The position numbers and the translations under genes are program-made. DNA of 64,000 bases from UBA685 sp049889495 (GTDB taxonomy: Bacteria > Pseudomonadota > Alphaproteobacteria > Puniceispirillales > Puniceispirillaceae), in contig JBMHDH010000027.1 in the NCBI GenBank assembly GCA_049889495.1, positions 17,114 through 81,113 on the forward strand, given 5' to 3'. The notes under the pieces are model-generated. The model worked only from the letters and a program-made list of their open reading frames with translations. It was not told where the DNA came from and did not search any database. Below are positions 51,477 through 61,158 of the stretch, one piece after another. Every line of letters starts with the position of its first letter. Position 1 is the stretch's first letter.

Positions 51477-52778
51477 ATGATTCCGCGCTATGCTCGCGAG
51501 GAAATGACCGCTTTATGGTCTCCTTCCACAAAATTCCAAATCTGGTTTGAAATCGAAGCCCATGCCTGTGATGCGCAAGCCGCATTAGGCGTCATCCCCA
51601 AAGAAGCGGCAAAGGCTGTATGGGAGCGCGGCCAGTTTGATGTTGATCGCATTGATGAAATTGAGCGTGAAACAAAACATGATGTGATCGCCTTTTTGAC
51701 GAATCTGGCAGAATATGTTGGCCCAGAGGCGCGCTTTGTTCACCAAGGCATGACTTCATCAGATGTGCTAGACACAACTTTGGCTGTCCAGCTTACCAGA
51801 GCATCAGATATTTTAATGGGCGGTTTGGACAGGCTTTGTGATGCGCTGAAAAAACGCGCTTATGAATTTAAAACAACCCCAACCATTGGCAGATCGCATG
51901 GCATTCATGCAGAACCTACCTCTTTTGGCCTGAAATTAGCAGGCCATTATGCCGAGATGGACAGATGCCGCGCGCGCCTTGCCGCGGCACGTGCCGAAAT
52001 TGCCACCTGTGCGATTTCAGGTGCGGTTGGAACTTTTGCCCATATTGACCCATCCGTTGAAGCGCATGTCGCAGATCAAATGGGGCTGGCCATTGAACCT
52101 GTCTCAACCCAAGTCATCCCGCGTGATCGCCATGCGATGTTCTTTGCCACTTTGGGTGTCATTGCCTCTTCGGTCGAACGGCTCGCAACTGAAGTCCGTC
52201 ATTTGCAACGAACCGAAGTGCGTGAAGCAGAAGAATTTTTCTCTTCAGGTCAAAAAGGCTCTTCGGCCATGCCACATAAACGCAACCCTGTTTTGACGGA
52301 AAATTTAACAGGCCTTGCACGCATTGTCAGAGCCGCTGTGACACCTGCGATGGAAAATGTGACATTGTGGCATGAAAGAGATATCTCGCATTCCTCTGTG
52401 GAACGCATGTTCGGCCCAGATGCCACCATCACCCTTGATTTTGCGCTTCACCGCGCGGCCAATGTGATTGAAAATCTGTTGGTCTATCCTGAAAAAATGC
52501 AAGCCAATTTGGATGCGCTTGGTGGTTTGGTCCATTCTCAGCAAGTTCTTTTGGCCCTAACCCAAAAAGGGGCAAGTCGTGAAGACAGCTATAAGATGGT
52601 GCAACGCAACGCCATGGATGTCTGGGCTGGCAATGGCAATTATCTAGATTTGCTGAAAGCTGACCAAGATGTTGGCACTTATCTTTCAGATGCTGAAATT
52701 GAAGCCTTGTTTGATATTGACCAGCATTTCAAACATATCGACACTGTTTTCGAACGTGTCTTTGGCAAAGCCAGTTAA
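51477..52778 (+). CDS. purB: Adenylosuccinate lyase
   Basis: A 433-residue fumarase-superfamily lyase that acts twice in purine synthesis (SAICAR and adenylosuccinate). Seen: R-Y-A-R-E-E-M near the start, S-S-D-V-L-D-T and the superfamily signature G-S-S-A-M-P-H-K-R-N-P. purC starts 11 bases downstream; this is the first gene of the purB-C-S-Q-L run. Confidence 0.97.
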   Translation: MIPRYAREEMTALWSPSTKFQIWFEIEAHACDAQAALGVIPKEAAKAVWERGQFDVDRIDEIERETKHDVIAFLTNLAEYVGPEARFVHQGMTSSDVLDTTLAVQLTRASDILMGGLDRLCDALKKRAYEFKTTPTIGRSHGIHAEPTSFGLKLAGHYAEMDRCRARLAAARAEIATCAISGAVGTFAHIDPSVEAHVADQMGLAIEPVSTQVIPRDRHAMFFATLGVIASSVERLATEVRHLQRTEVREAEEFFSSGQKGSSAMPHKRNPVLTENLTGLARIVRAAVTPAMENVTLWHERDISHSSVERMFGPDATITLDFALHRAANVIENLLVYPEKMQANLDALGGLVHSQQVLLALTQKGASREDSYKMVQRNAMDVWAGNGNYLDLLKADQDVGTYLSDAEIEALFDIDQHFKHIDTVFERVFGKAS

Positions 52779-52789
52779 GGAGCCTTATA

Positions 52790-53530
52790 ATGTCGCGTTC
52801 TATGTTGTATGAAGGCAAAGCAAAAATCCTTTATGAAGGCCCAGACGCTGGCACCATCATTCAATATTTCAAAGATGACGCCACAGCCTATAACGCCCAA
52901 AAGAAAGACAGCATCTCGCAAAAAGGGGTGTTGAATAATCTGATCAGTGCGCATTTATTGCCTGCCCTTGGGGCGATTGGCGTCCCGCATCATTTCATTG
53001 AAAAGCTGAACCTTCGTGAACAGCTTGTCAAACAAGTGGAAATTGTGCCGATTGAAGTGATCGTCCGCAATGTCGCCGCAGGGTCAATTTGCAAAAGACT
53101 GGGCCTTGAAGAAGGTGAAGCCCTGCCTTATCCGCTGATTGAATTTTGCATCAAAGATGATGCGCTTGGCGATCCTGTAGTGGCGCGTGAACATATCACC
53201 CTTCTTGGGCTGGCAGATGATGATGAACTTGATGAAATTGTTCACTTAACCGAAAAAGTAAATCATTTCCTGACAGGTTTGTTTTTTGCCATTGGCGTTC
53301 GTCTGATTGATTTCAAATTGGAATTTGGTCGTCTGGCAGATGAAGACGGTTATCAAATCATCCTCGCAGATGAAATCAGCCCTGATAATTGCCGCCTGTG
53401 GGATGCAAAAACAAATGAGAAAATGGATAAGGACCGCTTTAGACGTGACTTAGGCGGGCTGGTTGAGGCCTATAGCGAAATTGCAAGACGCCTTGGCCTT
53501 GAGATCACATTTGAAACCGAAAACCAATAA
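52790..53530 (+). CDS. purC: Phosphoribosylaminoimidazole-succinocarboxamide synthase
   Basis: A 246-residue SAICAR synthetase. Seen: Y-E-G-K-A-K-I-L-Y (ATP loop), I-E-V-I-V-R-N-x-A-A-G-S and D-E-I-S-P-D-N-C-R-L-W-D. Size typical of the bacterial monofunctional enzyme. Follows purB by 11 bases. Confidence 0.97.
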   Translation: MSRSMLYEGKAKILYEGPDAGTIIQYFKDDATAYNAQKKDSISQKGVLNNLISAHLLPALGAIGVPHHFIEKLNLREQLVKQVEIVPIEVIVRNVAAGSICKRLGLEEGEALPYPLIEFCIKDDALGDPVVAREHITLLGLADDDELDEIVHLTEKVNHFLTGLFFAIGVRLIDFKLEFGRLADEDGYQIILADEISPDNCRLWDAKTNEKMDKDRFRRDLGGLVEAYSEIARRLGLEITFETENQ

Positions 53531-53582
53531 CGCAAAATCATGAAAGCGCAAACAGCAGATACTGCATATGGGGAACAAATAA

Positions 53583-53831
53583 ATGAAAGTTACCGTTAAC
53601 ATATCTTTAAAAGAAGGCGTCCTAGACCCGCAAGGGCGTGCCGTTGAACGCTCGCTTGCCTCTATTGGTTACACCGAAGCTAGCAATGTGCGCATTGGCA
53701 AGCAAATCACGCTTGATATTGACACAGATGATGCGGCAAGAGCCCATCAAAGAGTGGCCAAAATGTGCGAGCAAATCTTGGCAAATACCGTGATCGAAGA
53801 TTACGAAATTACGGTTGAAGAAGACCAATGA
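53583..53831 (+). CDS. purS: FGAM synthetase subunit PurS
   Basis: An 82-residue small subunit that bridges PurL and PurQ in the three-part FGAM synthetase. Seen: V-N-I-S-L-K-E-G-V-L-D-P-Q-G and the end Y-E-I-T-V. Its stop overlaps the purQ ATG by four bases, as expected for a complex partner. Confidence 0.95.
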   Translation: MKVTVNISLKEGVLDPQGRAVERSLASIGYTEASNVRIGKQITLDIDTDDAARAHQRVAKMCEQILANTVIEDYEITVEEDQ

Positions 53832-54517
53832 GAGTAGCGGTTATTATATTTCCAGGTTCCAATTGCGACCGCGATATGATGGTGGCAGTTGAACGCATCA
53901 CGGGCCGCCGCCCCAAAATGGTATGGCATAAAGAAACAGGGCTTGATGCTTGTGATCTTGTGATTGTACCAGGTGGCTTTTCTTTTGGTGATTATTTGCG
54001 GTGCGGCGCGCTTGCCGCACGCTCTCCGATTATGGAAGCTGTGCTTGATCATGCCAGCCGCGGCGGCGCGATCCTTGGCGTCTGTAATGGGTTCCAAATC
54101 TTGCTTGAAACAGGCCTTTTGCCTGGCACATTGGTGAAAAATAGCGGTCTGAAATTCATCTGCCGCAAGACCACCTTAACAGTGCAAGAAACCATTGAAT
54201 CGCCCTTCACATCTGGCCTAACCGCAGGGTCACATTTGGCCATTCCTGTGGCGCATAATGAAGGTAATTATTTTGCAGATGACGACACATTGGCGAGCCT
54301 AAAGGATAATGGTCAAATCGCGTTGACCTATACAGATGGCCCTGCCTTTGGTCCTTATAATCCAAATGGGTCATCAGCTGATATTGCAGGCATCTTATCA
54401 TCAAATGGCCGCATTATGGGCATGATGCCGCATCCAGAACGTGCCGCTGATCCTGATATTGGTGACACAGATGGCCTGACCTTCCTTACCCAAGCTTTAC
54501 AGATGGTGGCAGCATGA
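53828..54517 (+). CDS. purQ: FGAM synthetase glutaminase subunit PurQ
   Basis: A 229-residue class I glutamine amidotransferase. Seen: G-S-N-C-D near the start, nucleophile Cys in G-V-C-N-G-F-Q, and the M-P-H-P-E-R His/Glu pair. Overlaps purS and purL by four bases each, so stoichiometry is coupled. Confidence 0.96.
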   Translation: MRVAVIIFPGSNCDRDMMVAVERITGRRPKMVWHKETGLDACDLVIVPGGFSFGDYLRCGALAARSPIMEAVLDHASRGGAILGVCNGFQILLETGLLPGTLVKNSGLKFICRKTTLTVQETIESPFTSGLTAGSHLAIPVAHNEGNYFADDDTLASLKDNGQIALTYTDGPAFGPYNPNGSSADIAGILSSNGRIMGMMPHPERAADPDIGDTDGLTFLTQALQMVAA

Positions 54518-56718
54518 TGACCGAGCCGATTATGACTTTTGAAGATGCCGCCGCAATGGGGCTATCATCTGATGAATGGGATCTGATTCAAAAACGCCTT
54601 GGCCGTGTGCCAAATATGTGTGAATTAGGCATTTTTTCAGCAATGTGGTCAGAACATTGCTCTTATAAATCCTCGAAAAAATGGCTGAAAACCCTGCCAA
54701 CAGAGGCCGCACATGTTATTCAAGGCCCTGGTGAAAATGCGGGCGTCATTGATATTGGTGATGGCAAAGCGATTATCTTTAAAATCGAAAGCCACAACCA
54801 CCCATCTTTCATTGAACCCTATCAAGGGGCTGCCACAGGGGTTGGCGGGATCTTGCGCGATGTTTTCACAATGGGGGCGCGTCCTATCGCATTGATGAAT
54901 GCCCTTCGTTTTGGCGAAGCAGATCATGAAAAAACATCTCATTTATTGAATGGGGTTGTGGCTGGTATTGGCGGCTATGGCAATTGTATTGGGATCCCGA
55001 CCGTTGGTGGTGAAACCAATTTCCACAAATCTTATAATGGCAATATTTTGGTCAATGCGATGGCCATTGGTCTAGCCGATAATGACAAGATTTTTTATTC
55101 TGCGGCAACAGGTGCTGGCAACCCCGTAATTTATGTTGGTGCCAAAACAGGCCGTGATGGCATTCATGGCGCAACCATGGCATCTGCAGAATTTTCAGAA
55201 GAAACAGAATCAAAACGCCCCACAGTTCAAGTCGGTGATCCTTTCACTGGCAAATTATTAATGGAAGCCTGTCTTGAATTAATGGCGGCTAATGCGGTGC
55301 TATCGATCCAAGATATGGGCGCAGCTGGCCTGACCTCTTCTTCGGTTGAGATGGCATCAAAAGGCGGCCTAGGCATGGAAATGGATCTTGATTTGGTACC
55401 TGTGCGTGAAGAGCGCATGACCGCCTATGAAATCATGTTATCTGAAAGCCAAGAACGTATGTTGATGGTCATCGACCCTGCCCAAACAGAAACAGCACGT
55501 GCGATTTTTGAAAAATGGGATTTGGACTTCATGCCAATTGGCGCGGTCACTGATACAGGCCGTTTGGTGCTGAAAAAAGATGGCGAGATTGCTTGTGATA
55601 TTCCCATTGATCCGCTTGTGGATGATGCCCCTGAATATGACAGACCGCATCAGGCCGCCCCATCCCTACCCGAATTACACGCCTCAGATGTCACAACAGA
55701 TAAAGATGTTGCCACCTTGTTAAAAGAGATGATGGCAAGCCCCGAACTGGCATCACGGCGTTGGATTTATGAACAATATGACAGTGATGTCATGGCAGAT
55801 ACTTTCGCCGCATCTGGCGGTGATGCTGCGCTTGTTCGCATTCATGGGTCACAAAAGGGCCTTGCGATTTCAACAGATTGTACACCGCGCTATGTCTATG
55901 CTGATGCGTTTGAAGGTGGCAAACAGGCCGTGGCAGAATCCTATCGTAATCTTTGTGCGATTGGGGCGACTCCCTTGGCTGTGACCAATAATTTGAATTT
56001 TGGCAACCCAGAACGCCCTGAAATTATGGCGCAAATTGTTGGCTCTGTGAAAGGCATGGGCGAGGCGTGCTCTTATCTTGGTACGCCTGTGGTATCTGGC
56101 AATGTCTCGCTTTATAACGAAACAGATGGGGTGGCCATTCACCCCTGCCCTGTGATTGGCATGGTTGGCACCATTGACGATGTCAAAAACGCTGTCACAA
56201 CCTGTCCAACCAGAGTGGGCCAGACCATCTTTGTCATCGGTCAAGATCACGCTGAAAATGGATGGCTTGGCGCGTCTTTATTGGCAGAACATCTTGCTAT
56301 GGCAGATCGCTATGCCCCGCCTGCGGTTGATTTGGCAAAAGAAAAAGCCCATGGCCACTTTGTGGCAGAACAAGCGCGCGCAGGCGTGATTTCATCAGCC
56401 CATGACATCTCAGATGGCGGCATGATTGTCAGCCTGACTGAAATGCTACTTGGCACAAAATTTGGTGCGGCACTTGACCTTGGCAATGCAAGCCAAGATT
56501 TGTCAGCCCTATTTGGCGAGGCCCAAGCACGCTATGTGGTTTGTGTTGATGACGCCGCGGTGTTACGCAACGCAGCAGATACAGCAGGTGTCCCTGTGCA
56601 AGAAATTGGACGCATCACAGATACCAACAGCTTGCAAATTGATGATGATATCACCATATCATTAACAGAGCTATTTGATTTGCATGAGGCCACTGTGCCG
56701 CATATTGCAAACCGATAA
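54514..56718 (+). CDS. purL: FGAM synthetase large subunit PurL
   Basis: A 734-residue short-form PurL, which needs PurS and PurQ. Seen: M-W-S-E-H-C-S-Y-K-S-S-K, K-I-E-S-H-N-H-P-S, G-G-E-T-N-F and two PurM-like halves. Start ATG overlaps the purQ stop; a second Met follows immediately. bolA comes 27 bases later on the same strand. Confidence 0.96.
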   Translation: MMTEPIMTFEDAAAMGLSSDEWDLIQKRLGRVPNMCELGIFSAMWSEHCSYKSSKKWLKTLPTEAAHVIQGPGENAGVIDIGDGKAIIFKIESHNHPSFIEPYQGAATGVGGILRDVFTMGARPIALMNALRFGEADHEKTSHLLNGVVAGIGGYGNCIGIPTVGGETNFHKSYNGNILVNAMAIGLADNDKIFYSAATGAGNPVIYVGAKTGRDGIHGATMASAEFSEETESKRPTVQVGDPFTGKLLMEACLELMAANAVLSIQDMGAAGLTSSSVEMASKGGLGMEMDLDLVPVREERMTAYEIMLSESQERMLMVIDPAQTETARAIFEKWDLDFMPIGAVTDTGRLVLKKDGEIACDIPIDPLVDDAPEYDRPHQAAPSLPELHASDVTTDKDVATLLKEMMASPELASRRWIYEQYDSDVMADTFAASGGDAALVRIHGSQKGLAISTDCTPRYVYADAFEGGKQAVAESYRNLCAIGATPLAVTNNLNFGNPERPEIMAQIVGSVKGMGEACSYLGTPVVSGNVSLYNETDGVAIHPCPVIGMVGTIDDVKNAVTTCPTRVGQTIFVIGQDHAENGWLGASLLAEHLAMADRYAPPAVDLAKEKAHGHFVAEQARAGVISSAHDISDGGMIVSLTEMLLGTKFGAALDLGNASQDLSALFGEAQARYVVCVDDAAVLRNAADTAGVPVQEIGRITDTNSLQIDDDITISLTELFDLHEATVPHIANR

Positions 56719-56745
56719 TTGGCATAACATAACAGGAGCAACATC

Positions 56746-56991
56746 ATGGCAATGGAAGCACATGTCATCGAACAATTGATCCGAGATGCCTTTCCTGACG
56801 CGCATATCCAAATCGAAGATTTGCGCGGTGATGGCGATCATTACGGGTGCCTCGTTGAAACGGTAGCCTTTGAAGGCAAGAACCGTGTGCAACAGCATCA
56901 AATGGTCTATAAAGCACTTGGCGGTCGCATGGGTGGTGAATTACATGCCTTAGCCCTGCAAACCAGAGTGCCAAAAAAAGATGAAACGTAA
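56746..56991 (+). CDS. bolA: BolA family protein
   Basis: An 81-residue stress-morphogene-like protein with I-E-D-L-R-G-D-G-D-H-Y and the H-Q-M-V-Y-K-A-L-G segment. BolA proteins form [2Fe-2S] heterocomplexes with monothiol glutaredoxins, and the grxD gene is the next gene (64 bases). Confidence 0.94.
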   Translation: MAMEAHVIEQLIRDAFPDAHIQIEDLRGDGDHYGCLVETVAFEGKNRVQQHQMVYKALGGRMGGELHALALQTRVPKKDET

Positions 56992-57055
56992 GGCAGCGTT
57001 CCTAAGCACGGCTTGAAACGCGCAATCATAATTACAAATTTAAAAGAGGCAAATC

Positions 57056-57397
57056 ATGTCACAAACTGCGGTTCACGAACAGATTGAAGCAGAAATCAAA
57101 TCACAAGATGTGGTGCTTTTCATGAAAGGCACACCTGTCTTCCCACAATGTGGCTTTTCTGCTGCGGTTGTTGGGGTATTGTCACATGTTGGGGTGCAAT
57201 TTAAAGGCATTAATGTGCTAGATGATGACGCCATCCGCCAAGGCATCAAAGATTATTCAGATTGGCCTACCATCCCACAATTATATGTCAAAGGCGAATT
57301 TGTGGGCGGTTGTGATATCATCCGTGAAATGTATGAAACAGGCGAATTGATGGAAATGCTGAACACACATGGCATCAATGTCAATCCAAGCGCCTAA
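57056..57397 (+). CDS. grxD: Monothiol glutaredoxin (CGFS type)
   Basis: A 113-residue protein with the C-G-F-S active site (P-Q-C-G-F-S) near residue 32, W-P-T-I-P-Q-L-Y and G-G-C-D-I. It carries iron-sulfur clusters, probably with BolA next door. Its stop codon overlaps the convergent ABM-protein stop by four bases. Confidence 0.96.
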   Translation: MSQTAVHEQIEAEIKSQDVVLFMKGTPVFPQCGFSAAVVGVLSHVGVQFKGINVLDDDAIRQGIKDYSDWPTIPQLYVKGEFVGGCDIIREMYETGELMEMLNTHGINVNPSA

Positions 57398-57723
57398 AGA
57401 TCTTCGATATTGAAACTGCGCGTCTCTGTTACCTCAGCGATGCGCAGCTGAAACCAGCTGTAAAATTCTTGTCTGCCAAGCCGTTTGGCAATGACATGCT
57501 CGCTATGGCGTCCCCAAGCGGCAATCGCCTCTCTGGTGGTCCAATAAGAAACTGTGATGCCGAGCCCCTCTTCATCTCTGACAGATTCAACGCCCAAAAA
57601 GCCAGGCTGTTTTGCGGCCAGCTCTACCATTTTATCTGCCATCATCGGATAAAGGTCATGGCCTTCATCACTGCGCTGATTGGTAAAAATTACGGCAAAA
57701 TAAGGATCTGGCCAGCCTTTCAT
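57394..57723 (-). CDS. Antibiotic biosynthesis monooxygenase (ABM) domain protein
   Basis: A 109-residue protein with the ABM ferredoxin-like fold: F-A-V-I-F-T-N-Q near the start, P-G-F-L-G-V-E-S and Y-W-T-T-R-E-A-I-A-A-W-G. Such proteins are often haem- or quinone-oxidising or simply of unknown role. No partner gene is evident. Confidence 0.8.
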   Translation of the reverse strand: MKGWPDPYFAVIFTNQRSDEGHDLYPMMADKMVELAAKQPGFLGVESVRDEEGLGITVSYWTTREAIAAWGRHSEHVIAKRLGRQEFYSWFQLRIAEVTETRSFNIEDL

Positions 57724-57780
57724 TTCCCACCTCTTTTCCCTTTGGCATTTAAAAAAGATAGGCTAGCACAAACCATCTTT

Positions 57781-57813
57781 AAAAACAAAAATGGCACCAA
57801 AAAGGTGCCATTT
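57781..57813 (-). terminator. Rho-independent terminator of rpsD
   Basis: AAATGGCACC (57789-57798) pairs with GGTGCCATTT (57804-57813) around a five-base loop; the A-rich left flank is a U-tract on the minus strand. A second perfect hairpin, TTGCCTGAT/ATCAGGCAA (57832-57840 with 57846-57854), immediately follows the rpsD stop. Confidence 0.88.
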
Positions 57814-57858
57814 CTTAATTCTTCTATTGTCTTGCCTGATACGCAATCAGGCAAAAGA

Positions 57859-58488
57859 TTAACGTGAATAATATTCCACAACCAGATTTGGTTCCATCTG
57901 TACAGGGTAAGGCACTTCGTCAAGTGTCGGTACGCGCACAAACTTTACAGTCATTTTGTCGTGATCAGCTTCGATATATTCAGGCACATCACGTTCTGTT
58001 GATGCCACACCTTCCATAACGGCTGGGATTGTCTTTGATGACTCTTTCAGCTGAAGAACATCACCAACTTTCAACATCACAGAACCAATGTTGCAACGCT
58101 TGCCATTCAAAGTGATATGACCATGGTTGATCAATTGGCGTGCCGCAAACACTGTTGGGGCAATCTTTGAACGATAGAGAACCGCATCAAGACGTGTTTC
58201 AAGAATACCGATCAAATTCTGACCTGTATCACCACGACGACGCACAGCTTCCGCATAGTAACGCTTGAACTGCTTTTCGCCGATATTACCGTAATAGCCT
58301 TTCAGCTTCTGCTTCGCCATCAACTGAACACCGAAATCTGTCGGCTTCTTGCGGCGCTGCCCGTGCTGACCAGGGGCGTAATCGCGGTTATTAAGAGGAG
58401 ATTTTGCGCGACCCCAAAGGTTGACACCCAAACGGCGGTCGATTTTATGTTTTGCGCTATGGCGCTTATGGTCTGTCTTAGGAGCCAT
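57859..58488 (-). CDS. rpsD: 30S ribosomal protein S4 (uS4)
   Basis: A 209-residue protein. Chosen start ATG 58488 with an AAAAGGAAA site; the longer frame is not used. Seen: R-R-L-G-V-N-L-W-G-R, Y-A-P-G-Q-H-G-Q-R-R-K-K and the S4 RNA-binding domain with R-R-G-D-T-G-Q-N-L. Transcribed alone, outside the alpha operon, as in other alphaproteobacteria. Confidence 0.97.
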   Translation of the reverse strand: MAPKTDHKRHSAKHKIDRRLGVNLWGRAKSPLNNRDYAPGQHGQRRKKPTDFGVQLMAKQKLKGYYGNIGEKQFKRYYAEAVRRRGDTGQNLIGILETRLDAVLYRSKIAPTVFAARQLINHGHITLNGKRCNIGSVMLKVGDVLQLKESSKTIPAVMEGVASTERDVPEYIEADHDKMTVKFVRVPTLDEVPYPVQMEPNLVVEYYSR

Positions 58489-58607
58489 GGTATTTTCCTT
58501 TTTATTTTTGCCCCGGTAGTGCCTTATGGCCGGGAACGATACCCTTATGATATCGCACCACTTTCCCAGGAATGACGGGACCATACTCTATTTTTACCAA
58601 AAGTCAA
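58489..58607 (-). promoter_or_regulatory. rpsD promoter and structured leader
   Basis: On the minus strand, TTGACT (58602-58607) and TATGGT (58580-58585) are 16 bases apart, a good sigma-70 match. A start near 58573 gives an 85-base leader that can fold: CGATA/TATCG, and CCCGG with CCGGG enclosing a CC/GG helix, directly before the ribosome site. S4 represses its own mRNA in several bacteria; a similar role here is inference. Confidence 0.5.
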
Positions 58608-58652
58608 GCATAGCCCTATAAATTTGGGCAATAAAGGCAGCATTTCACCTGA

Positions 58653-59417
58653 TTAATCGCGGCCAAATAAGGATAAAATCCCTTGCCATGTTCGTAATTC
58701 TTGTTTGGTCGGCGCCGCTCTGGTGAAAAAGGACCGTAAATTGCGCTTTACCACAGGTGCCATTTCTTTGGTGGCGAAAAAGCCGCGCTGATCCAAAATC
58801 CCTTCGAGCCGCGCAAAAAAGAAATCACGCTCTTTGATCGATGCCAATTCTGGCCAATGATCATCTTGGGGATTATGGTCTTGTTGCGGGCGTGATGCGT
58901 ATAGCGCGGCCATACGCCATTCCCATGTCATCATCAACACCGCTTGTGCCAGATTCAAGCTTGAAAATTCAGGATTTAAATCAGCTGATACAATATAATC
59001 AGCCATCACCGCTTCATCATTATCCATACCAGAGCGTTCAGCCCCAAACAGATAGGCAATGCGCCGCCCCTCTTCTTGTGGCTTTTGTACGGTCATTTCA
59101 GCGGCTTGGCGCGGATTGATCACGGGTTTGACCAAATCACGCATCCGCGCTGTTGTCGCAAAAGCAAGCACCACATCTGATAGGGCCGAAGCCACATCTG
59201 GGAAAACCGTTACCTGATCAAGAATATCAGTTGCCGAAGATGCCATCGGCGCTGAAGCAGGGTTCGGCCAGCCATCTCGCGGGTTAACAAGCCGCAATTC
59301 ATGCACGCCGCAATTTTTCATGGCACGCGCACTTGCCCCAATATTCTCACCCATTTGCGGGCGCAACAAAATAATAACGGGGGGCTTTGATAAGGCCACC
59401 TTTAGATCATCTGTCAT
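58653..59417 (-). CDS. trmJ: tRNA (cytidine/uridine-2'-O-)-methyltransferase TrmJ
   Basis: A 254-residue SPOUT-class methyltransferase acting on position 32 of tRNA. Seen: G-E-N-I-G-A-S-A-R-A-M-K-N and L-F-G-A-E-R-S-G-M motifs. Its start lies 4 bases after the cimA stop codon, so the two are co-transcribed. Assignment to position 32 follows from the family. Confidence 0.9.
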   Translation of the reverse strand: MTDDLKVALSKPPVIILLRPQMGENIGASARAMKNCGVHELRLVNPRDGWPNPASAPMASSATDILDQVTVFPDVASALSDVVLAFATTARMRDLVKPVINPRQAAEMTVQKPQEEGRRIAYLFGAERSGMDNDEAVMADYIVSADLNPEFSSLNLAQAVLMMTWEWRMAALYASRPQQDHNPQDDHWPELASIKERDFFFARLEGILDQRGFFATKEMAPVVKRNLRSFFTRAAPTKQELRTWQGILSLFGRD

Positions 59418-59421
59418 CGTA

Positions 59422-61047
59422 TCAGCGTTCTGTTGTTACAGCGTTAATCACAATGCCAGAGCGATGCAATTTATACCGCATACCATCAGCAAGTGCCATC
59501 ACAGACGCATCAATGATATTGGTAGAAACACCGCAAGTGCGCCACATATGATTGTCATCATCTTTAAATTCAATCAGCACTCTTGTCACAGCCCCTGTGC
59601 CCTCATCACCATTTTGTGGCTCAAGGATACGCACCTTATAATCTGTCAATTCCACCTGAGATAATAACGGATAGGCTTCGATCAAAGCTTTGCGAAGCGC
59701 ATTATCAACCGCATTCACAGGACCATTGCCAAACCCTACCTCATCTAATGATCGCTCACCCACAACCACAGATGCGGTGGCTTCTGATTCAACAACCAAT
59801 TCCCCTTTGGCGTTAAAGCGGCGTTCATCTGTTACCCGAAACCGTCCGATGGTGAAATAATCAGGCACTTCACCCAATGCTTGGCGCGCCATTAATTCAA
59901 AACTGGCTTCGGCGGAATCAAAAGACCAGCCTTGAAATTCGCGTTCTTTCACTGTGCGGATCAGCGTATCAAGACGTTCGTCAGAGGCGTTAATTTCAAT
60001 CCCTACCTCTTTAAAACGCGCCAGAATATTGGATTTGCCTGTTTGATCAGAGATCAAGAATTCACGCTGATTGCCCACCTGTTCAGGGGGCACATGTTCA
60101 TAAGTGCGCGGGTCTTTTTGTGCGGCTGAGGCATGCAAACCGCCCTTATGCGCAAAGGCTGCCTGCCCCACATAAGGAGCATGGGCATTGGGCACACGGT
60201 TTAAGCGGTCATCAATCAGGCGTGACAAGGACACCAGCTTTGGCAATTTATCAGCTGGGATATTTGTTTGATACCCTAGCTTTAGCATCAAATTTGGGAT
60301 GATGGTGATCAAATCGGCATTACCGCAACGCTCACCTAACCCATTAATCGTACCTTGGATTTGACGCGCCCCTGCTTTGACAGCTGCCAGAGAATTGGCA
60401 ATCGCGGTGCCTGTATCATTATGGCAATGAATGCCAAGATTTACTTCTGGCAAAAAGGCTTTGGTCTCAGACACAATCTCATAGATTTCATCTGGCAAGG
60501 TGCCGCCATTGGTATCACATAACACAACCCATTTCGCCCCACCATCATAGGCCGCTTTGACACAAGCCAGCGCAAAATCCTTATTGGCCTTAAACCCATC
60601 AAAGAAATGTTCACAATCAAACATAGGCTCGCGGCCTTTTTCGGCTGCCGCTGCAATCGATGTTGTGATCATCTCAAGATTATCTTCTAAGGAGATATTC
60701 AACGCGGTTGTCACATGAAAGTCCCATGTTTTACCGACCAAACATGTGGCATCTGTCTCAGCATCCAAAACCGCATTTAACCCAGGGTCATTTGCCGCAG
60801 AACGCCCCGCGCGTCTGGTCATCCCAAATGCCACGAATTTTGCTTGTGAAAAAGCAGGCGGTGCGCCAAAAAATGCATCATCTGTTGGGTTCGCCCCAGG
60901 CCAGCCACCTTCGATATAATCAATGCCAAATTCATCAAGTGCCTTGGCAATCGCAATCTTATCGCCGACGGTGAAATCAATCCCACGCGTCTGGCCGCCA
61001 TCACGTAATGTTGTATCAAATAGATAAACTCTATCTTGTGTCATCAT
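59422..61047 (-). CDS. cimA: (R)-citramalate synthase CimA
   Basis: A 541-residue HMGL/2-isopropylmalate-synthase-like enzyme. Seen: L-F-D-T-T-L-R-D-G-x-Q-T-x-G and the metal motif G-I-H-C-H-N-D-T-G, then the C-terminal LeuA regulatory domain. The W-P-G-A-N-P-T-D segment and length point to the CimA subgroup: pyruvate + acetyl-CoA to citramalate, a threonine-independent start to isoleucine. Confusion with 2-isopropylmalate or homocitrate synthase is possible. Confidence 0.85.
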   Translation of the reverse strand: MMTQDRVYLFDTTLRDGGQTRGIDFTVGDKIAIAKALDEFGIDYIEGGWPGANPTDDAFFGAPPAFSQAKFVAFGMTRRAGRSAANDPGLNAVLDAETDATCLVGKTWDFHVTTALNISLEDNLEMITTSIAAAAEKGREPMFDCEHFFDGFKANKDFALACVKAAYDGGAKWVVLCDTNGGTLPDEIYEIVSETKAFLPEVNLGIHCHNDTGTAIANSLAAVKAGARQIQGTINGLGERCGNADLITIIPNLMLKLGYQTNIPADKLPKLVSLSRLIDDRLNRVPNAHAPYVGQAAFAHKGGLHASAAQKDPRTYEHVPPEQVGNQREFLISDQTGKSNILARFKEVGIEINASDERLDTLIRTVKEREFQGWSFDSAEASFELMARQALGEVPDYFTIGRFRVTDERRFNAKGELVVESEATASVVVGERSLDEVGFGNGPVNAVDNALRKALIEAYPLLSQVELTDYKVRILEPQNGDEGTGAVTRVLIEFKDDDNHMWRTCGVSTNIIDASVMALADGMRYKLHRSGIVINAVTTER

Positions 61048-61158
61048 TAGGCCCCGATTGCTTCGCTTTTTCGTTTAAAACTGCGCTAAGCAGTCATTCA
61101 TTTGGTTTGTTTTACATAGCTTCGCCAGATTTAGCAAATCAGCGGATTATTATGCCTG

